Counted from the stretch's first letter, positions 9,100-18,010 are shown. The stretch is 64,000 nucleotides of DNA from Streptomyces sp. WZ.A104 (GCF_002382885.1 NZ_NWVL01000035.1:1-64000), one strand, 5' to 3'. Notes: a model not told the origin generated them from the letters alone. Made by a program: numbers and translations.

Positions 9100-9783
9100 A
9101 TGGTGCAGAAGGCCAAGATCCTCCTGGTCGATGACCGGCCGGAGAATCTGCTGGCGCTGGAGGCCATCCTCTCTGCGCTCGATCAGACACTGGTCCGGGC
9201 ATCGTCAGGGGAGGAGGCGCTGAAGGCGCTGCTCACGGACGACTTCGCGGTCATTCTGCTGGACGTCCAGATGCCGGGCATGGACGGTTTCGAGACCGCC
9301 GCACACATCAAGCGGCGGGAGCGGACCCGGGACATCCCGATCATCTTCCTCACCGCCATCAACCACGGCCCGCACCACACCTTCCGGGGCTACGCGGCCG
9401 GTGCGGTGGACTACATCTCCAAGCCGTTCGACCCCTGGGTGCTCCGCGCCAAGGTCTCGGTCTTCGTCGAGCTGTACATGAAGAACTGCAAGCTCCGTGA
9501 GCAGGCCGCGCTGCTGCGCCTCCAGTTGGAGGGCGACGGCCACGCGGGCGGCGAGGACGAGAAGGAACCCGCTGGTCTGCTGGCCGAGCTCTCCGCACGG
9601 CTCGCGGCGGTCGAGGAGCAGGCCGAAGCGCTCTCCAAGCAGCTCGACGACGAATCCGCGGACGCCGCGGCGGTCGCCACGGCCGCCCATCTCGAACGCA
9701 AGCTGACCGGCCTGCGCCGCGCGCTCGACGCGCTGGAGCCGGGCACGGGCGGCAGTACGGGCGTGCTGCCCGCCCAGGGCTGA
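9100..9783 (+). CDS. osaB: OsaB-like response regulator (receiver plus coiled coil)
   Basis: A 227-residue response regulator. The receiver domain fills residues 1-125: ILLVDDRPENL supplies the acidic pocket, Asp55 in ILLDVQMPGMDGF is the phospho-acceptor, and the lysine of the SKPFDPWVL motif completes the site. The C-terminal 90 residues are Ala/Glu/Leu-rich and predicted coiled coil rather than a DNA-binding domain, as in S. coelicolor OsaB. Output is therefore probably protein-protein. The ATG at 9100 follows GGCGAGGAGGA by 6-7 nt; the in-frame ATG at 8953 is rejected for lack of a ribosome site. It lies 244 nt after osaA and is its likely phosphorelay partner. Confidence 0.88.
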   Translation: MVQKAKILLVDDRPENLLALEAILSALDQTLVRASSGEEALKALLTDDFAVILLDVQMPGMDGFETAAHIKRRERTRDIPIIFLTAINHGPHHTFRGYAAGAVDYISKPFDPWVLRAKVSVFVELYMKNCKLREQAALLRLQLEGDGHAGGEDEKEPAGLLAELSARLAAVEEQAEALSKQLDDESADAAAVATAAHLERKLTGLRRALDALEPGTGGSTGVLPAQG

Positions 9784-9887
9784 CATCCTCGCCCCTCCGC
9801 CGTGAGGCGTCGTCAGTTTCCGGCTGCCGGAAGGCGACACAGTCGGGTGAACCAGTAGGCGAACGTGTTCACGGGCGACGACAGCGG

Positions 9888-9893
9888 TAACCT
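9888..9893 (+). promoter_or_regulatory. Candidate leaderless -10 element (TAACCT) for ftsK
   Basis: TAACCT ends 6 nt before the ftsK ATG and no Shine-Dalgarno sequence is present. A TANNNT box at this distance would start transcription at the start codon. A small 6-bp hairpin (9818-9832) lies upstream and may be the weak end of the osaB transcript. Confidence 0.4.
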
Positions 9894-9899
9894 CGCATC

Positions 9900-12734
9900 A
9901 TGGCCTCACGTACGTCCGGCAAGGGTTCCCAGGGCACGGCGGGCACCGCGAAGCGGGTCGGCCGTACCCCGGGCCCGGCGAAGAAAGCCGCGCCCGCCAA
10001 GAAGACCGCGCCGAAGAAGTCGGCGGCCCCCGCGAAGAAGGCCCCCGCGAAGAAGGCGGCGGCCAAGAAGCCCGCGCCCAAGCCCGCACCCTCACCCACC
10101 GGTGGCCTCTACCGCCTGGTGCGGGCCGTCTGGCTCGGGGCGGCGCACGGTGTCGGTGCGGTGTTCCGTTCGATAGGGCGCGGGGCGAAGGGACTTGACC
10201 CGGCCCACCGCAAGGACGGGCTCGCGCTGCTGCTCCTCGGCCTGGCGCTGATCGTCGCCGCGGGCACCTGGTCCCACCTCCAGGGGCCGGTCGGCGATCT
10301 GGTCGAGATGCTCGTCACCGGTGCCTTCGGCCGGCTCGATCTGCTCGCGCCGATACTGCTGGGTGCGATGGCCGTACGGCTGATCCTCTATCCGGAGCGC
10401 CCGGAGGCCAACGGCCGCATCGTCATCGGCCTGTCCGCCCTGGTTCTCGGCGTCCTCGGACAGGTCCACATCGCCTGCGGTTCGCCGGGCCGGGACGCGG
10501 GCACCGAGGCGATGCAGGACGCGGGCGGTCTGGTGGGCTGGGCCGTGTCCAAACCGCTGATCTTCATGATGGGTGAGGTGCTCGCCGTACCGTTGCTGGT
10601 GCTGCTGACCGTCTTCGGGCTGCTCGTCGTCACCGCCACCCCGGTCAACGCCATCCCGCAGCGGCTGCGTCAGCTCGGTGTCCGCCTCGGCATCGTGGAG
10701 GCCCCGCCCGAGCCCGGTGACGTGTACGGCGACGACGACGAGCGCTACGACGAGCAGTGGCGCGAGGCGCTGCCCGGGCGGTCGCGGCGGGGTTCCTCGC
10801 GCCGCCCGGACGTGGAGCCGGTCCACGACCACGACCAGGCCGAGGCGGAAGCGCTCACCAAGCGCCGCAGGCCCCGGCGGCCCGCGGTGCAGCCCACGAT
10901 GAACCGGCCCATGGACGCGGTGGACGTCGCGGCCGCAGCGGCCGCCGCGCTCGACGGAGCGGTTCTGAACGGCATGCCCCCCTCGCCGATCGTCGCCGAC
11001 CTCACCCAGGGCGTCTCGGCGGACCGGGAGCGCACTGGTACACCCGTGCCCGGGGCCCGGGAGGCCGAGCGGGACGGCGGCGCTGCGGGGAAGGCGGGCG
11101 CGGGCTCCGGCCGCGCGGCCGGACGTTCCGGGGGAGAGGCGGCCGACCGTTCCGGCGGCGGAGGCGGCGCTTTCGGAGGCGTACCGGATCTGACGAAGCC
11201 CGCCCCGGAGCGCCCCGAGGGACTGCCCGCCCGCGCCGAGCAGCTCCAGCTGTCCGGTGACATCACCTACTCCCTGCCCTCGCTCGACCTGCTGGAGCGC
11301 GGCGGCCCCGGCAAGACCCGCAGCGCGGCCAACGACGCCGTTGTGGCCTCGCTGACCAACGTGTTCACGGAGTTCAAGGTCGACGCCGTGGTCACCGGCT
11401 TCACCCGGGGCCCGACGGTCACCCGTTACGAGATCGAGCTCGGCCCCGCCGTGAAGGTCGAGAAGATCACGGCGCTGGCCAAGAACATCGCGTACGCCGT
11501 GGCGAGCCCGGACGTGCGGATCATCTCGCCGATCCCGGGGAAGTCCGCCGTGGGCATCGAGATCCCCAACTCGGACCGAGAGATGGTCAACCTCGGTGAT
11601 GTGCTGCGCCTCGCGGACGCGGCCGAGGACGACCACCCGATGCTCGTGGCGCTCGGCAAGAACGTCGAGGGCGGCTATGAGATGGCCAACCTCGCCAAGA
11701 TGCCGCACGTCCTGGTCGCCGGTGCCACCGGCTCCGGCAAGTCCTCCTGCATCAACTGCCTGATCACCTCGATCATGGTGCGGGCCACCCCGGACGACGT
11801 GCGGATGGTCCTCGTCGACCCCAAACGCGTCGAGCTCACCGCGTACGAGGGCATCCCGCACCTGATCACGCCGATCATCACCAACCCGAAGAAGGCCGCC
11901 GAAGCGCTCCAGTGGGTCGTACGGGAGATGGACCTGCGCTACGACGACCTCGCCAACTTCGGCTACCGGCACATCGACGACTTCAACCACGCCGTGCGCA
12001 ACGGCAAGTGCAAGGCTCCCGAGGGCAGCGAGCGGGAGCTGTCGCCGTACCCGTATCTGCTGGTGATCGTCGACGAGCTGGCCGACCTGATGATGGTCGC
12101 CCCGCGCGACGTCGAGGACTCCATCGTCCGCATCACCCAGCTCGCCCGCGCCGCCGGAATCCACCTGGTGCTCGCCACCCAGCGACCCTCGGTCGACGTC
12201 GTGACCGGCCTGATCAAGGCCAACGTGCCCTCCCGGCTCGCCTTCGCCACCTCCTCGCTGGCCGACAGCCGGGTCATCCTCGATCAGCCCGGCGCCGAGA
12301 AGCTCATCGGCAAGGGCGACGGTCTTTTCCTGCCGATGGGAGCCAACAAGCCCACCCGTATGCAGGGCGCCTTCGTGACCGAGGACGAGGTCGCGGCCGT
12401 CGTCCAGCACTGCAAGGACCAGATGGCCCCGGTCTTCCGGGACGACGTCGTGGTCGGCACGAAGCAGAAGAAGGAGATCGACGAGGACATCGGCGACGAC
12501 CTGGACCTGCTCTGCCAGGCCGCCGAGCTGGTCGTCTCCACCCAGTTCGGGTCGACCTCGATGCTCCAGCGCAAGCTGCGGGTCGGCTTCGCGAAGGCGG
12601 GCCGGCTGATGGACCTGATGGAGTCCCGCAACATCGTCGGACCCAGCGAGGGATCAAAGGCCCGCGACGTCCTCGTGAAACCCGAGGAACTCGACGGGGT
12701 GTTGGCCGTCATTCGGGGGGAATCCGCTCCCTGA
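9900..12734 (+). CDS. ftsK: DNA translocase FtsK/SpoIIIE
   Basis: A 944-residue septal DNA pump that clears chromosomes from closing sporulation septa. The first 65 residues are a Lys/Ala/Pro-rich basic tail. Four membrane helices follow (about 98-250). A variable Arg/Gly/Ala-rich linker runs to about 440, then the alpha/beta motor with Walker A GATGSGKSS (about 608-616), the MVLVDPKRVEL segment and Walker B LLVIVDELADLM. The C-terminal winged-helix gamma domain (QFGSTSMLQRKLRVGFAKAGRLM) recognises orienting sequences. Length and domain order are normal for the family. It lies downstream of osaB in the same order as in S. coelicolor. Confidence 0.96.
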   Translation: MASRTSGKGSQGTAGTAKRVGRTPGPAKKAAPAKKTAPKKSAAPAKKAPAKKAAAKKPAPKPAPSPTGGLYRLVRAVWLGAAHGVGAVFRSIGRGAKGLDPAHRKDGLALLLLGLALIVAAGTWSHLQGPVGDLVEMLVTGAFGRLDLLAPILLGAMAVRLILYPERPEANGRIVIGLSALVLGVLGQVHIACGSPGRDAGTEAMQDAGGLVGWAVSKPLIFMMGEVLAVPLLVLLTVFGLLVVTATPVNAIPQRLRQLGVRLGIVEAPPEPGDVYGDDDERYDEQWREALPGRSRRGSSRRPDVEPVHDHDQAEAEALTKRRRPRRPAVQPTMNRPMDAVDVAAAAAAALDGAVLNGMPPSPIVADLTQGVSADRERTGTPVPGAREAERDGGAAGKAGAGSGRAAGRSGGEAADRSGGGGGAFGGVPDLTKPAPERPEGLPARAEQLQLSGDITYSLPSLDLLERGGPGKTRSAANDAVVASLTNVFTEFKVDAVVTGFTRGPTVTRYEIELGPAVKVEKITALAKNIAYAVASPDVRIISPIPGKSAVGIEIPNSDREMVNLGDVLRLADAAEDDHPMLVALGKNVEGGYEMANLAKMPHVLVAGATGSGKSSCINCLITSIMVRATPDDVRMVLVDPKRVELTAYEGIPHLITPIITNPKKAAEALQWVVREMDLRYDDLANFGYRHIDDFNHAVRNGKCKAPEGSERELSPYPYLLVIVDELADLMMVAPRDVEDSIVRITQLARAAGIHLVLATQRPSVDVVTGLIKANVPSRLAFATSSLADSRVILDQPGAEKLIGKGDGLFLPMGANKPTRMQGAFVTEDEVAAVVQHCKDQMAPVFRDDVVVGTKQKKEIDEDIGDDLDLLCQAAELVVSTQFGSTSMLQRKLRVGFAKAGRLMDLMESRNIVGPSEGSKARDVLVKPEELDGVLAVIRGESAP

Positions 12735-12813
12735 AGGGTGAATCCACCCGTAAAGGTTTCGTGGGCAACCGTTTCGCGCGGTCGTACGTCCAGTTGAAGG
12801 GAGGGACGGAACC

Positions 12814-13020
12814 ATGCTCCTCCGCTTGGCTCCGCCCGTCTCCGTCCTGTCCGTCCTCCCACCCCGTTCGGCCCACTACAGGTTGCCCAGTCCTCGATCG
12901 GGGCTGTTGCTCCGTCCCCGCTCCGCCCCCGGAGCCGGAGGCGGGGCCGTCCGGCGAACCCGATGGCTTACAAAGTCGTCCTCCCGGTTGCCCCTCTCTT
13001 TCGTACCCCCTCTAGACTGA
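12814..13020 (+). other. Possible small ORF (68 codons) in the ftsK-rodZ gap
   Basis: An ATG follows a strong Shine-Dalgarno-like GGGAGGGA by 6 nt and opens 68 codons (MLLRLAPPVSVLSVLPP...). The first third has plausible codon use, but later codons (CGA, CTA, AGG, TTG, ACA) are poor for Streptomyces, and the end runs into the likely promoter of the next gene. It could be a short peptide or simply the ribosome-site remnant of a lost gene. No homology is recognised. Confidence 0.2.
12988..13018 (+). promoter_or_regulatory. Candidate vegetative promoter of the RodZ-like gene
   Basis: TTGCCC (12988-12993) and TAGACT (13013-13018) with a 19-bp spacer resemble the Streptomyces HrdB-type promoter. 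They would give a transcript starting about 30 nt before the GTG start. This sits at the end of the 323-bp gap after ftsK, whose only other content is the doubtful small ORF. Confidence 0.4.
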
Positions 13021-13057
13021 ACATCCAGCAGGTGGCTCACGCTCGAAAGGCGCCCCC

Positions 13058-13858
13058 GTGTCCATCGGCAACTCCCCCGAAGACGACCGGCCTTCGATCG
13101 GTCGTGCCCTCCAGCAGGCTCGTATCACCGCAGGTCTGACGGTCGAGGAAGTCAGCAGCTCCACCCGGGTGCGCATCCCCATCGTGCACGCGATCGAGCA
13201 GGACGACTTCTCCCGCTGCGGCGGCGACGTCTACACCCGCGGCCACATCCGCACGCTCGCGCGCGCCGTCGGCCTCGATCCGGAACCGCTGGTCGAGGAG
13301 TACGACGCCGATCACGGCGGCCGTCCCGCACCGACCCCGGCGGCACCGCTGTTCGAAGCGGAACGCATCCGTTCCGAACCCCGGCGGCCCAACTGGACCG
13401 CCGCCATGGTCACGGCCATCGTCGTCGTGATCGGGTTCGTGGGCTTCACGCTCTTCAGCGGCGAGGAGAAGCCCTCGAACACCGCCCAGGTCGCGGAGGG
13501 CTCGAAGCCCGACAAGACCGCGGCCAAGCCCACCGCCACCAAGCCCTCCGACCCCAAGCCCGTGCCCTCCGAGAGCGCCATCGCCGCAGCCCCCCGGGAC
13601 AAGGTGACGGTCAAGCTCAGTGCTGACCGGGACAAGAGCTGGATCTCCGCCAAGGACCACAACGGCCGGCTGCTCTTCGACGGGCTGCTGCTCCAGGGCG
13701 AGTCCAAGACCTTCCAGGACAAGGAGCGCATCGACCTCGTTCTCGGCAACGCCGGGGCGATCGACCTCTTCGTCAACGGCAAGCAGGTCCAGGACCGCTT
13801 CGGTCCGGGCACGGTAGAGCGGCTGTCCTACACCAAGGGCGACCCCGAGGCCGGCTGA
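13058..13858 (+). CDS. RodZ-like helix-turn-helix membrane protein
   Basis: A 266-residue bitopic membrane protein. Residues 12-72 are a HTH_25-type cytoplasmic domain (LQQARITAGLTVEEVSSSTR). A single membrane helix lies at about 112-132 (MVTAIVVVIGFVGFTLF), followed by a Lys/Pro/Thr-rich linker and an extracellular beta domain of DUF4115 type (about 180-262). This is the architecture of RodZ, the cytoskeletal adaptor of rod-shaped bacteria; the role in polar-growing actinomycetes is unsettled. The GTG start has GAAAGG 8 nt upstream. It is the usual neighbour between ftsK and rimO in Streptomyces. Confidence 0.8.
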   Translation: MSIGNSPEDDRPSIGRALQQARITAGLTVEEVSSSTRVRIPIVHAIEQDDFSRCGGDVYTRGHIRTLARAVGLDPEPLVEEYDADHGGRPAPTPAAPLFEAERIRSEPRRPNWTAAMVTAIVVVIGFVGFTLFSGEEKPSNTAQVAEGSKPDKTAAKPTATKPSDPKPVPSESAIAAAPRDKVTVKLSADRDKSWISAKDHNGRLLFDGLLLQGESKTFQDKERIDLVLGNAGAIDLFVNGKQVQDRFGPGTVERLSYTKGDPEAG

Positions 13859-13885
13859 TCCGCTGTCCCTCGACGCGCTACCCCT

Positions 13886-13922
13886 CCGACGGGCGTCCGG
13901 CCTCGCGCCGGGCGCCCGTCGG
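13886..13922 (+). terminator. Terminator after the RodZ-like gene
   Basis: A 16-bp GC-rich hairpin (13886-13901 with 13907-13922, one G-U pair, loop CTCGC) begins 27 nt after the stop codon. There is no long T run, as is common in Streptomyces. Confidence 0.65.
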
Positions 13923-14019
13923 CGTTCCAGGCCGGGAACCTGTTACTCCCCGTAGCAGGAAGCGCCGGCCGGGAGGGGGGCAGGCAACCCTGCACGGCAG
14001 GGGCGCCGCCGGGACAAAG

Positions 14020-14025
14020 TAGTCT
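14020..14025 (+). promoter_or_regulatory. Candidate leaderless -10 element (TAGTCT) for rimO
   Basis: TAGTCT ends 7 nt before the rimO ATG and there is no Shine-Dalgarno sequence. This places the transcription start at or next to the start codon. Confidence 0.45.
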
Positions 14026-14032
14026 TGAGTCC

Positions 14033-15520
14033 ATGCCCGAACGCCGTACCGTCGCCCTTGTCACTCTTGGCTGCGCCCGTAACGAGGTGGACTCGGAGGA
14101 GCTTGCAGGCCGCTTGGCAGCGGACGGCTGGGACCTCGTCGAGGATGCCTCCGACGCGGATGTCGCAGTCGTCAACACCTGTGGGTTCGTCGAAGCCGCC
14201 AAGAAGGACTCCGTCGACGCCCTGCTCGAAGCCAACGATCTCAAGGACCATGGCCGCACCCAGGCCGTCGTCGCCGTCGGCTGCATGGCCGAGCGCTACG
14301 GCAAGGACCTCGCCGAGGCCCTGCCGGAGGCGGACGGCGTCCTCGGATTCGACGACTACGCCGACATCTCCGACCGGCTCCAGACCATCCTCAACGGCGG
14401 CATCCACGCCTCGCACACCCCGCGCGACCGCCGCAAGCTGCTGCCGATCAGCCCCGCCGAGCGGCAGGACGCCGCTGTGGCACTGCCCGGCCACGCCCAG
14501 GAGACGCCCGCCCCCGCCCCCGCCCCCGAGGACCTTCCCGAAGGCGTCGCCCCGGTCTCCGGACCGCGGGCACCGCTGCGCCGCAGACTCGGCACCAGCC
14601 CCGTCGCCTCGGTGAAGCTCGCCTCCGGCTGCGACCGCCGCTGCTCCTTCTGCGCCATCCCCTCCTTCCGCGGATCGTTCATCTCGCGGCGCCCCTCGGA
14701 CGTGCTCCAGGAGACCCGCTGGCTGGCCGAGCAGGGCGTCAAGGAGGTCATGCTCGTCTCCGAGAACAACACCTCCTACGGCAAGGACCTCGGCGACATC
14801 CGGCTGCTGGAGACCCTGCTGCCGGAGCTGGCCGACGTGGACGGCATCGAGCGCATCCGGGTCAGCTACCTCCAGCCCGCCGAGATGCGCCCCGGGCTCA
14901 TCGACGTCCTCACCTCGACGCCGAAGGTCGCCCCGTACTTCGACCTCTCCTTCCAGCACTCCGCCCCGGGTGTGCTGCGCGCGATGCGCCGCTTCGGCGA
15001 CACCGACCGCTTCCTGGAGCTCCTGGACACCATCCGGAGCAAGGCACCCCAGGCCGGCGCCCGCTCCAACTTCATCGTCGGCTTCCCCGGCGAGACCGAG
15101 GCGGACCTCGCCGAGCTGGAACGCTTCCTCACCGGCGCCCGCCTCGACGCGATCGGCGTCTTCGGCTACTCCGACGAGGAGGGCACCGAAGCGGTCGGCT
15201 ACGAGAACAAGCTCGACGCCGACGTCATCGCGGAGCGCCTGGCCCACATCTCCCAGCTGGCCGAGGAGCTGACCTCGCAGCGGGCGGAGGAGCGCATCGG
15301 GGAGACCCTCCAGGTGCTGGTTGAGTCCGTCGAGTCGGAGGAGGACGGCGAGGTCGCCATCGGGCGCGCGGCCCATCAGGCCCCCGAAACGGATGGCCAG
15401 GTGGTCTTCACCACACGCGAGGGGCTCGTGCCGGGCCGTATGGTCGAGGCAAAGGCAGTGGGCACCGAGGGCGTCGACCTGGTGGCCGAACACCACGAGC
15501 TTGCGGAGGTAGCCAGATGA
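14033..15520 (+). CDS. rimO: Ribosomal protein S12 methylthiotransferase RimO
   Basis: A radical-SAM methylthiotransferase (495 aa) that adds a methylthio group to the conserved aspartate of ribosomal protein S12. The N-terminal UPF0004 domain (LGCARNEVDSEELAGRL; cysteines also in VVNTCGFVE and VAVGCMAE) binds one 4Fe-4S cluster. The CxxxCxxC motif (GCDRRCSFCAIPSFRG, about residue 200) binds the SAM cluster. A TRAM domain closes the protein. A Pro/Ala-rich insertion (about 155-190) separates the two iron-sulfur domains and makes the protein longer than E. coli RimO. Its stop overlaps the pgsA start by 4 nt, so they are translationally coupled. The MiaB paralogue lies at 45331. Confidence 0.95.
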   Translation: MPERRTVALVTLGCARNEVDSEELAGRLAADGWDLVEDASDADVAVVNTCGFVEAAKKDSVDALLEANDLKDHGRTQAVVAVGCMAERYGKDLAEALPEADGVLGFDDYADISDRLQTILNGGIHASHTPRDRRKLLPISPAERQDAAVALPGHAQETPAPAPAPEDLPEGVAPVSGPRAPLRRRLGTSPVASVKLASGCDRRCSFCAIPSFRGSFISRRPSDVLQETRWLAEQGVKEVMLVSENNTSYGKDLGDIRLLETLLPELADVDGIERIRVSYLQPAEMRPGLIDVLTSTPKVAPYFDLSFQHSAPGVLRAMRRFGDTDRFLELLDTIRSKAPQAGARSNFIVGFPGETEADLAELERFLTGARLDAIGVFGYSDEEGTEAVGYENKLDADVIAERLAHISQLAEELTSQRAEERIGETLQVLVESVESEEDGEVAIGRAAHQAPETDGQVVFTTREGLVPGRMVEAKAVGTEGVDLVAEHHELAEVAR

Positions 15521-16314
15521 CCGGAGTCCCGGCATCCGCGGCAGGCGGCTCCGGCGCGAGGCCGGTCCGCGGCGGCAAGCTGGGCACTGCGGCCGTCAAC
15601 CAGGCCAGCCTGTGGAACATCGCCAACATCCTGACCATGGTGCGGCTGCTGCTCGTGCCCGGATTCGTCCTGCTGCTGTTCCACAACGGCGGATACGACC
15701 CGGTCTGGCGCTCCTTCGCCTGGGCGGCCTTCGCCATCGCGATGATCACCGACCTGTTCGACGGGCATCTGGCACGGACGTACAACCTTGTCACGGACTT
15801 CGGGAAGATCGCCGACCCGATCGCCGACAAAGCGATCATGGGTGCGGCGCTGGTCTCGCTGTCCGTCCTGGGTGATCTGCCCTGGTGGATCACCGGGGTC
15901 ATCATCGCCCGTGAGCTGGGCATCACGCTGATGCGGTTCTGGGTCATCCGGCATGCGGTGATCCCGGCCAGCAGAGGCGGCAAGCTGAAGACCCTCGCGC
16001 AGGGAACGGCGGCCGGGATGTACGTCCTGGTCCTCACGGGACCGCTGGCGACCTTGCGCTTCTGGGTGATGATGGTCGCCGTCGTGCTGACGGTCGTCAC
16101 CGGACTCGACTACGTACGCCAGGCCGTCGGCCTGCGCCGCAAGGGCCTCGCCGCCGAGCGTGCCGCCGCAGCCGAGCGGGCGCAGCAGACGACGGAGGCG
16201 CTGGAAGCGGCCGGGATGGCCGGTGCGGCCTCCGGGGCAAGTGCGACGGGTGTGCGGGGAGCACGGGGAGCACACGGAGCCGAGGCGCGGGACGCCGCGG
16301 AGGCCGAACGGTGA
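15517..16314 (+). CDS. pgsA: CDP-diacylglycerol--glycerol-3-phosphate 3-phosphatidyltransferase-type enzyme
   Basis: A 265-residue integral membrane CDP-alcohol phosphatidyltransferase that makes phosphatidylglycerol phosphate from CDP-diacylglycerol. The DG-AR-G-D-D catalytic signature is present as DGHLARTYNLVTDFGKIAD plus PIADK. About five membrane helices cover residues 25-195. A 60-residue Ala/Gly/Glu-rich C-terminal tail is not part of the enzyme fold. It overlaps rimO upstream and cinA downstream by 4 nt (ATGA and GTGA), forming a tight rimO-pgsA-cinA operon. Several PgsA paralogues exist in actinomycetes, so the exact acceptor lipid is inferred. Confidence 0.88.
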   Translation: MTGVPASAAGGSGARPVRGGKLGTAAVNQASLWNIANILTMVRLLLVPGFVLLLFHNGGYDPVWRSFAWAAFAIAMITDLFDGHLARTYNLVTDFGKIADPIADKAIMGAALVSLSVLGDLPWWITGVIIARELGITLMRFWVIRHAVIPASRGGKLKTLAQGTAAGMYVLVLTGPLATLRFWVMMVAVVLTVVTGLDYVRQAVGLRRKGLAAERAAAAERAQQTTEALEAAGMAGAASGASATGVRGARGAHGAEARDAAEAER

Positions 16315-16820
16315 CAGCCGCGGCCCAGGTGCTGCGCCTGCTCGCGGAACACGGACGGACCCTCGCCGTCGCCGAATCGCTGACGGGCGGCCTGGTGGCC
16401 GCCGAGCTCACGGCCGTACCCGGTGCTTCGCGGTCTTTCCGGGGGTCGGTGACGGCGTACGCCACCGGCCTCAAGCGGGAGGTGCTGGGGGTCGACGGAG
16501 GCCTTCTGGCAGAGCGCGGAGCCGTCGACCCCGAGGTCGCACGGCAGATGGCGGCCGGGGTCCGCCGTGTTCTCGGCGCGGACTGGGGGATCTCCACCAC
16601 GGGCGTCGCGGGTCCGGAACCACAGGACGGACAGCCGGTCGGCACGGTCTACGTTGCCGTGGCCGGACCCTCCGGCATCGAGAAAGTGAGCGCTCTGCGG
16701 TTGAATGGTGAGAGGGCGGATATCCGTAGAGAGAGTGTGCGAAGCGTCCTCGAACTGCTCGCGAGCGAACTCGGTGAGAATGCGCGGGCACAGGATACGG
16801 AACAGAACGGGGGGAATTGA
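16311..16820 (+). CDS. cinA: CinA C-terminal-domain protein (NMN amidohydrolase PncC type)
   Basis: A 169-residue stand-alone CinA C-terminal domain. It deamidates nicotinamide mononucleotide to nicotinic acid mononucleotide in pyridine-nucleotide salvage. Signature segments are AVAESLTGGLVAAELT, the FRGSVTAYATGLKREVLGV loop and TTGVAGPEPQDGQPVGTVY. Length equals E. coli PncC; the N-terminal molybdopterin-like half of long CinA proteins is absent. The GTG start overlaps the pgsA stop. It is the third gene of the rimO-pgsA-cinA block. Confidence 0.9.
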   Translation: MTAAAQVLRLLAEHGRTLAVAESLTGGLVAAELTAVPGASRSFRGSVTAYATGLKREVLGVDGGLLAERGAVDPEVARQMAAGVRRVLGADWGISTTGVAGPEPQDGQPVGTVYVAVAGPSGIEKVSALRLNGERADIRRESVRSVLELLASELGENARAQDTEQNGGN

Positions 16821-16929
16821 TGTTTGCAGCCCTGAGTGAACACGACATCGCTCCCCGCACGGCCGCAGCACAAGGCGGTACGGTAGGGCGTGAAGGATGC
16901 GGCTACGCGGTCCGAGGAGGGAGCCACCG

Positions 16930-17313
16930 ATGATTCTGCTCCGTCGCCTGCTGGGTGACGTGCTGCGTCGGCAGCGCCAGCGCCAAGGCCGTACTCTGCG
17001 CGAAGTCTCCTCGTCCGCCCGGGTCTCGCTCGGTTATCTCTCCGAGGTGGAGCGGGGGCAGAAGGAGGCATCCTCCGAGCTGCTCTCCGCGATTTGCGAC
17101 GCGCTTGACGTACGGATGTCCGAGCTCATGCGTGAGGTGAGCGATGAGCTCTCGCTCGCTGAGCTGGCCGAGTCGGCAGCTGCCAGTGATCCGGTCCCAG
17201 TACCGGTTCGTCCCATGCTCAATTCCGTCTCCGTGTCGTCGGTCGCAGGTGTGCCGTCGGGACGGGTGACCATCAAGGCGCCCGCAGAAGCGGTGGACGT
17301 CGTCGCCGCCTGA
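16930..17313 (+). CDS. clgR: Clp protease gene regulator ClgR
   Basis: A 127-residue transcriptional activator of clpP and clpC genes and other protein-quality genes in actinobacteria. An HTH_3 (XRE) domain fills residues 8-70 (GRTLREVSSSARVSLGYLSE, VERGQKEASSELLSAIC), nearly identical to mycobacterial and streptomycete ClgR. The protein ends in Val-Val-Ala-Ala. In S. lividans, C-terminal alanines mark ClgR for degradation by ClpP, giving feedback control, and this tail keeps that feature. The ATG has GAGGAGGGA 8 nt upstream; an in-frame ATG at 16897 is less likely. It lies 109 nt after cinA, as in corynebacteria and mycobacteria. Confidence 0.92.
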   Translation: MILLRRLLGDVLRRQRQRQGRTLREVSSSARVSLGYLSEVERGQKEASSELLSAICDALDVRMSELMREVSDELSLAELAESAAASDPVPVPVRPMLNSVSVSSVAGVPSGRVTIKAPAEAVDVVAA

Positions 17314-17337
17314 TCCACGCGGCACTCGCACGACCGG

Positions 17338-17373
17338 AGTCCCGGTCGGCCCCTACCGGGGTCGGCCGGGACT
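17338..17373 (+). terminator. Terminator after clgR
   Basis: A 16-bp stem (17338-17353 with 17358-17373, two G-U pairs) with the loop TACC, followed by a T-rich stretch TCTTCTG. It lies 25 nt past the clgR stop codon. The rest of the gap to dps holds only its presumed promoter. Confidence 0.75.
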
Positions 17374-17539
17374 TCTTCTGCGTTTCGGGGGTGTGGGGGC
17401 GTGTGAGCTCTCCATCAGCGGCACACGGAGGACAAGGCCCGAATGACCGCTTTGTTTCTTTTGTGCCATCGTGGGTGATGCACCGAGGTGATCGGTCGAG
17501 ACGGGTCAGTGAAGAGGCTGACGGATGGGAGAAGTGCAC

Positions 17540-18010
17540 ATGTCTGTGGTCAAGAGCACGTTGTCCGAGGGTGGTCTCAAGGTCGTCGGTACGGCGCTGC
17601 AAGGCGCCCTGGTCGACCTTGTGGACCTCTCCCTGGTGGCCAAGCAGGTCCACTGGAACGTGGTCGGTCCGCGATTCCGCTCTGTCCACCTTCAGCTGGA
17701 CGACGTCGTCGTCACGGCCCGGCAGCACTCCGACACGGTCGCCGAGCGTGCCTCGGCGGTCGGGGTCAACCCGGACGGGCGCTCGGGCACGGTCGCCAAG
17801 GAGACCGCCATCGCGTCCGTGCCCGAGGGCTGGATCAAGGACACCGACGCCGTACGCATCCTGGTGGAGGCGCTGGGCGTGGTCATCGGCAGGATGCGGG
17901 AGCGCATCGAGGCGACCGATGAGCCGGACCCGGTCACCCAGGACCTGCTGATCGCGCTGACGGCAGACCTCGAAAAGCACGCGTGGATGTTCCAGGCGGA
18001 AAGCGCCTGA
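17540..18010 (+). CDS. Dps-family ferritin-like DNA-protection protein
   Basis: A 156-residue ferritin-like miniferritin that oxidises and stores iron and may bind DNA under stress. The ferroxidase signature is visible: the AKQVHWNVVGPRF segment with conserved His, and the HLQLDDVVVTARQHSDTVAERA helix. Length is typical of Dps. The ATG at 17540 follows GGGAGAAG by 5 nt; an in-frame ATG at 17525 with weaker upstream bases would add five residues. There is no obvious Lys-rich DNA-binding tail at either end. It resembles the streptomycete DpsB class found downstream of clgR, but the paralogue assignment is from position. Confidence 0.88.
   Translation: MSVVKSTLSEGGLKVVGTALQGALVDLVDLSLVAKQVHWNVVGPRFRSVHLQLDDVVVTARQHSDTVAERASAVGVNPDGRSGTVAKETAIASVPEGWIKDTDAVRILVEALGVVIGRMRERIEATDEPDPVTQDLLIALTADLEKHAWMFQAESA

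Noticed and set aside
10092..12410. 772-codon minus-strand open frame antisense to ftsK
   Set aside because: Shadow of the FtsK motor domain; no ribosome site and no family signature.
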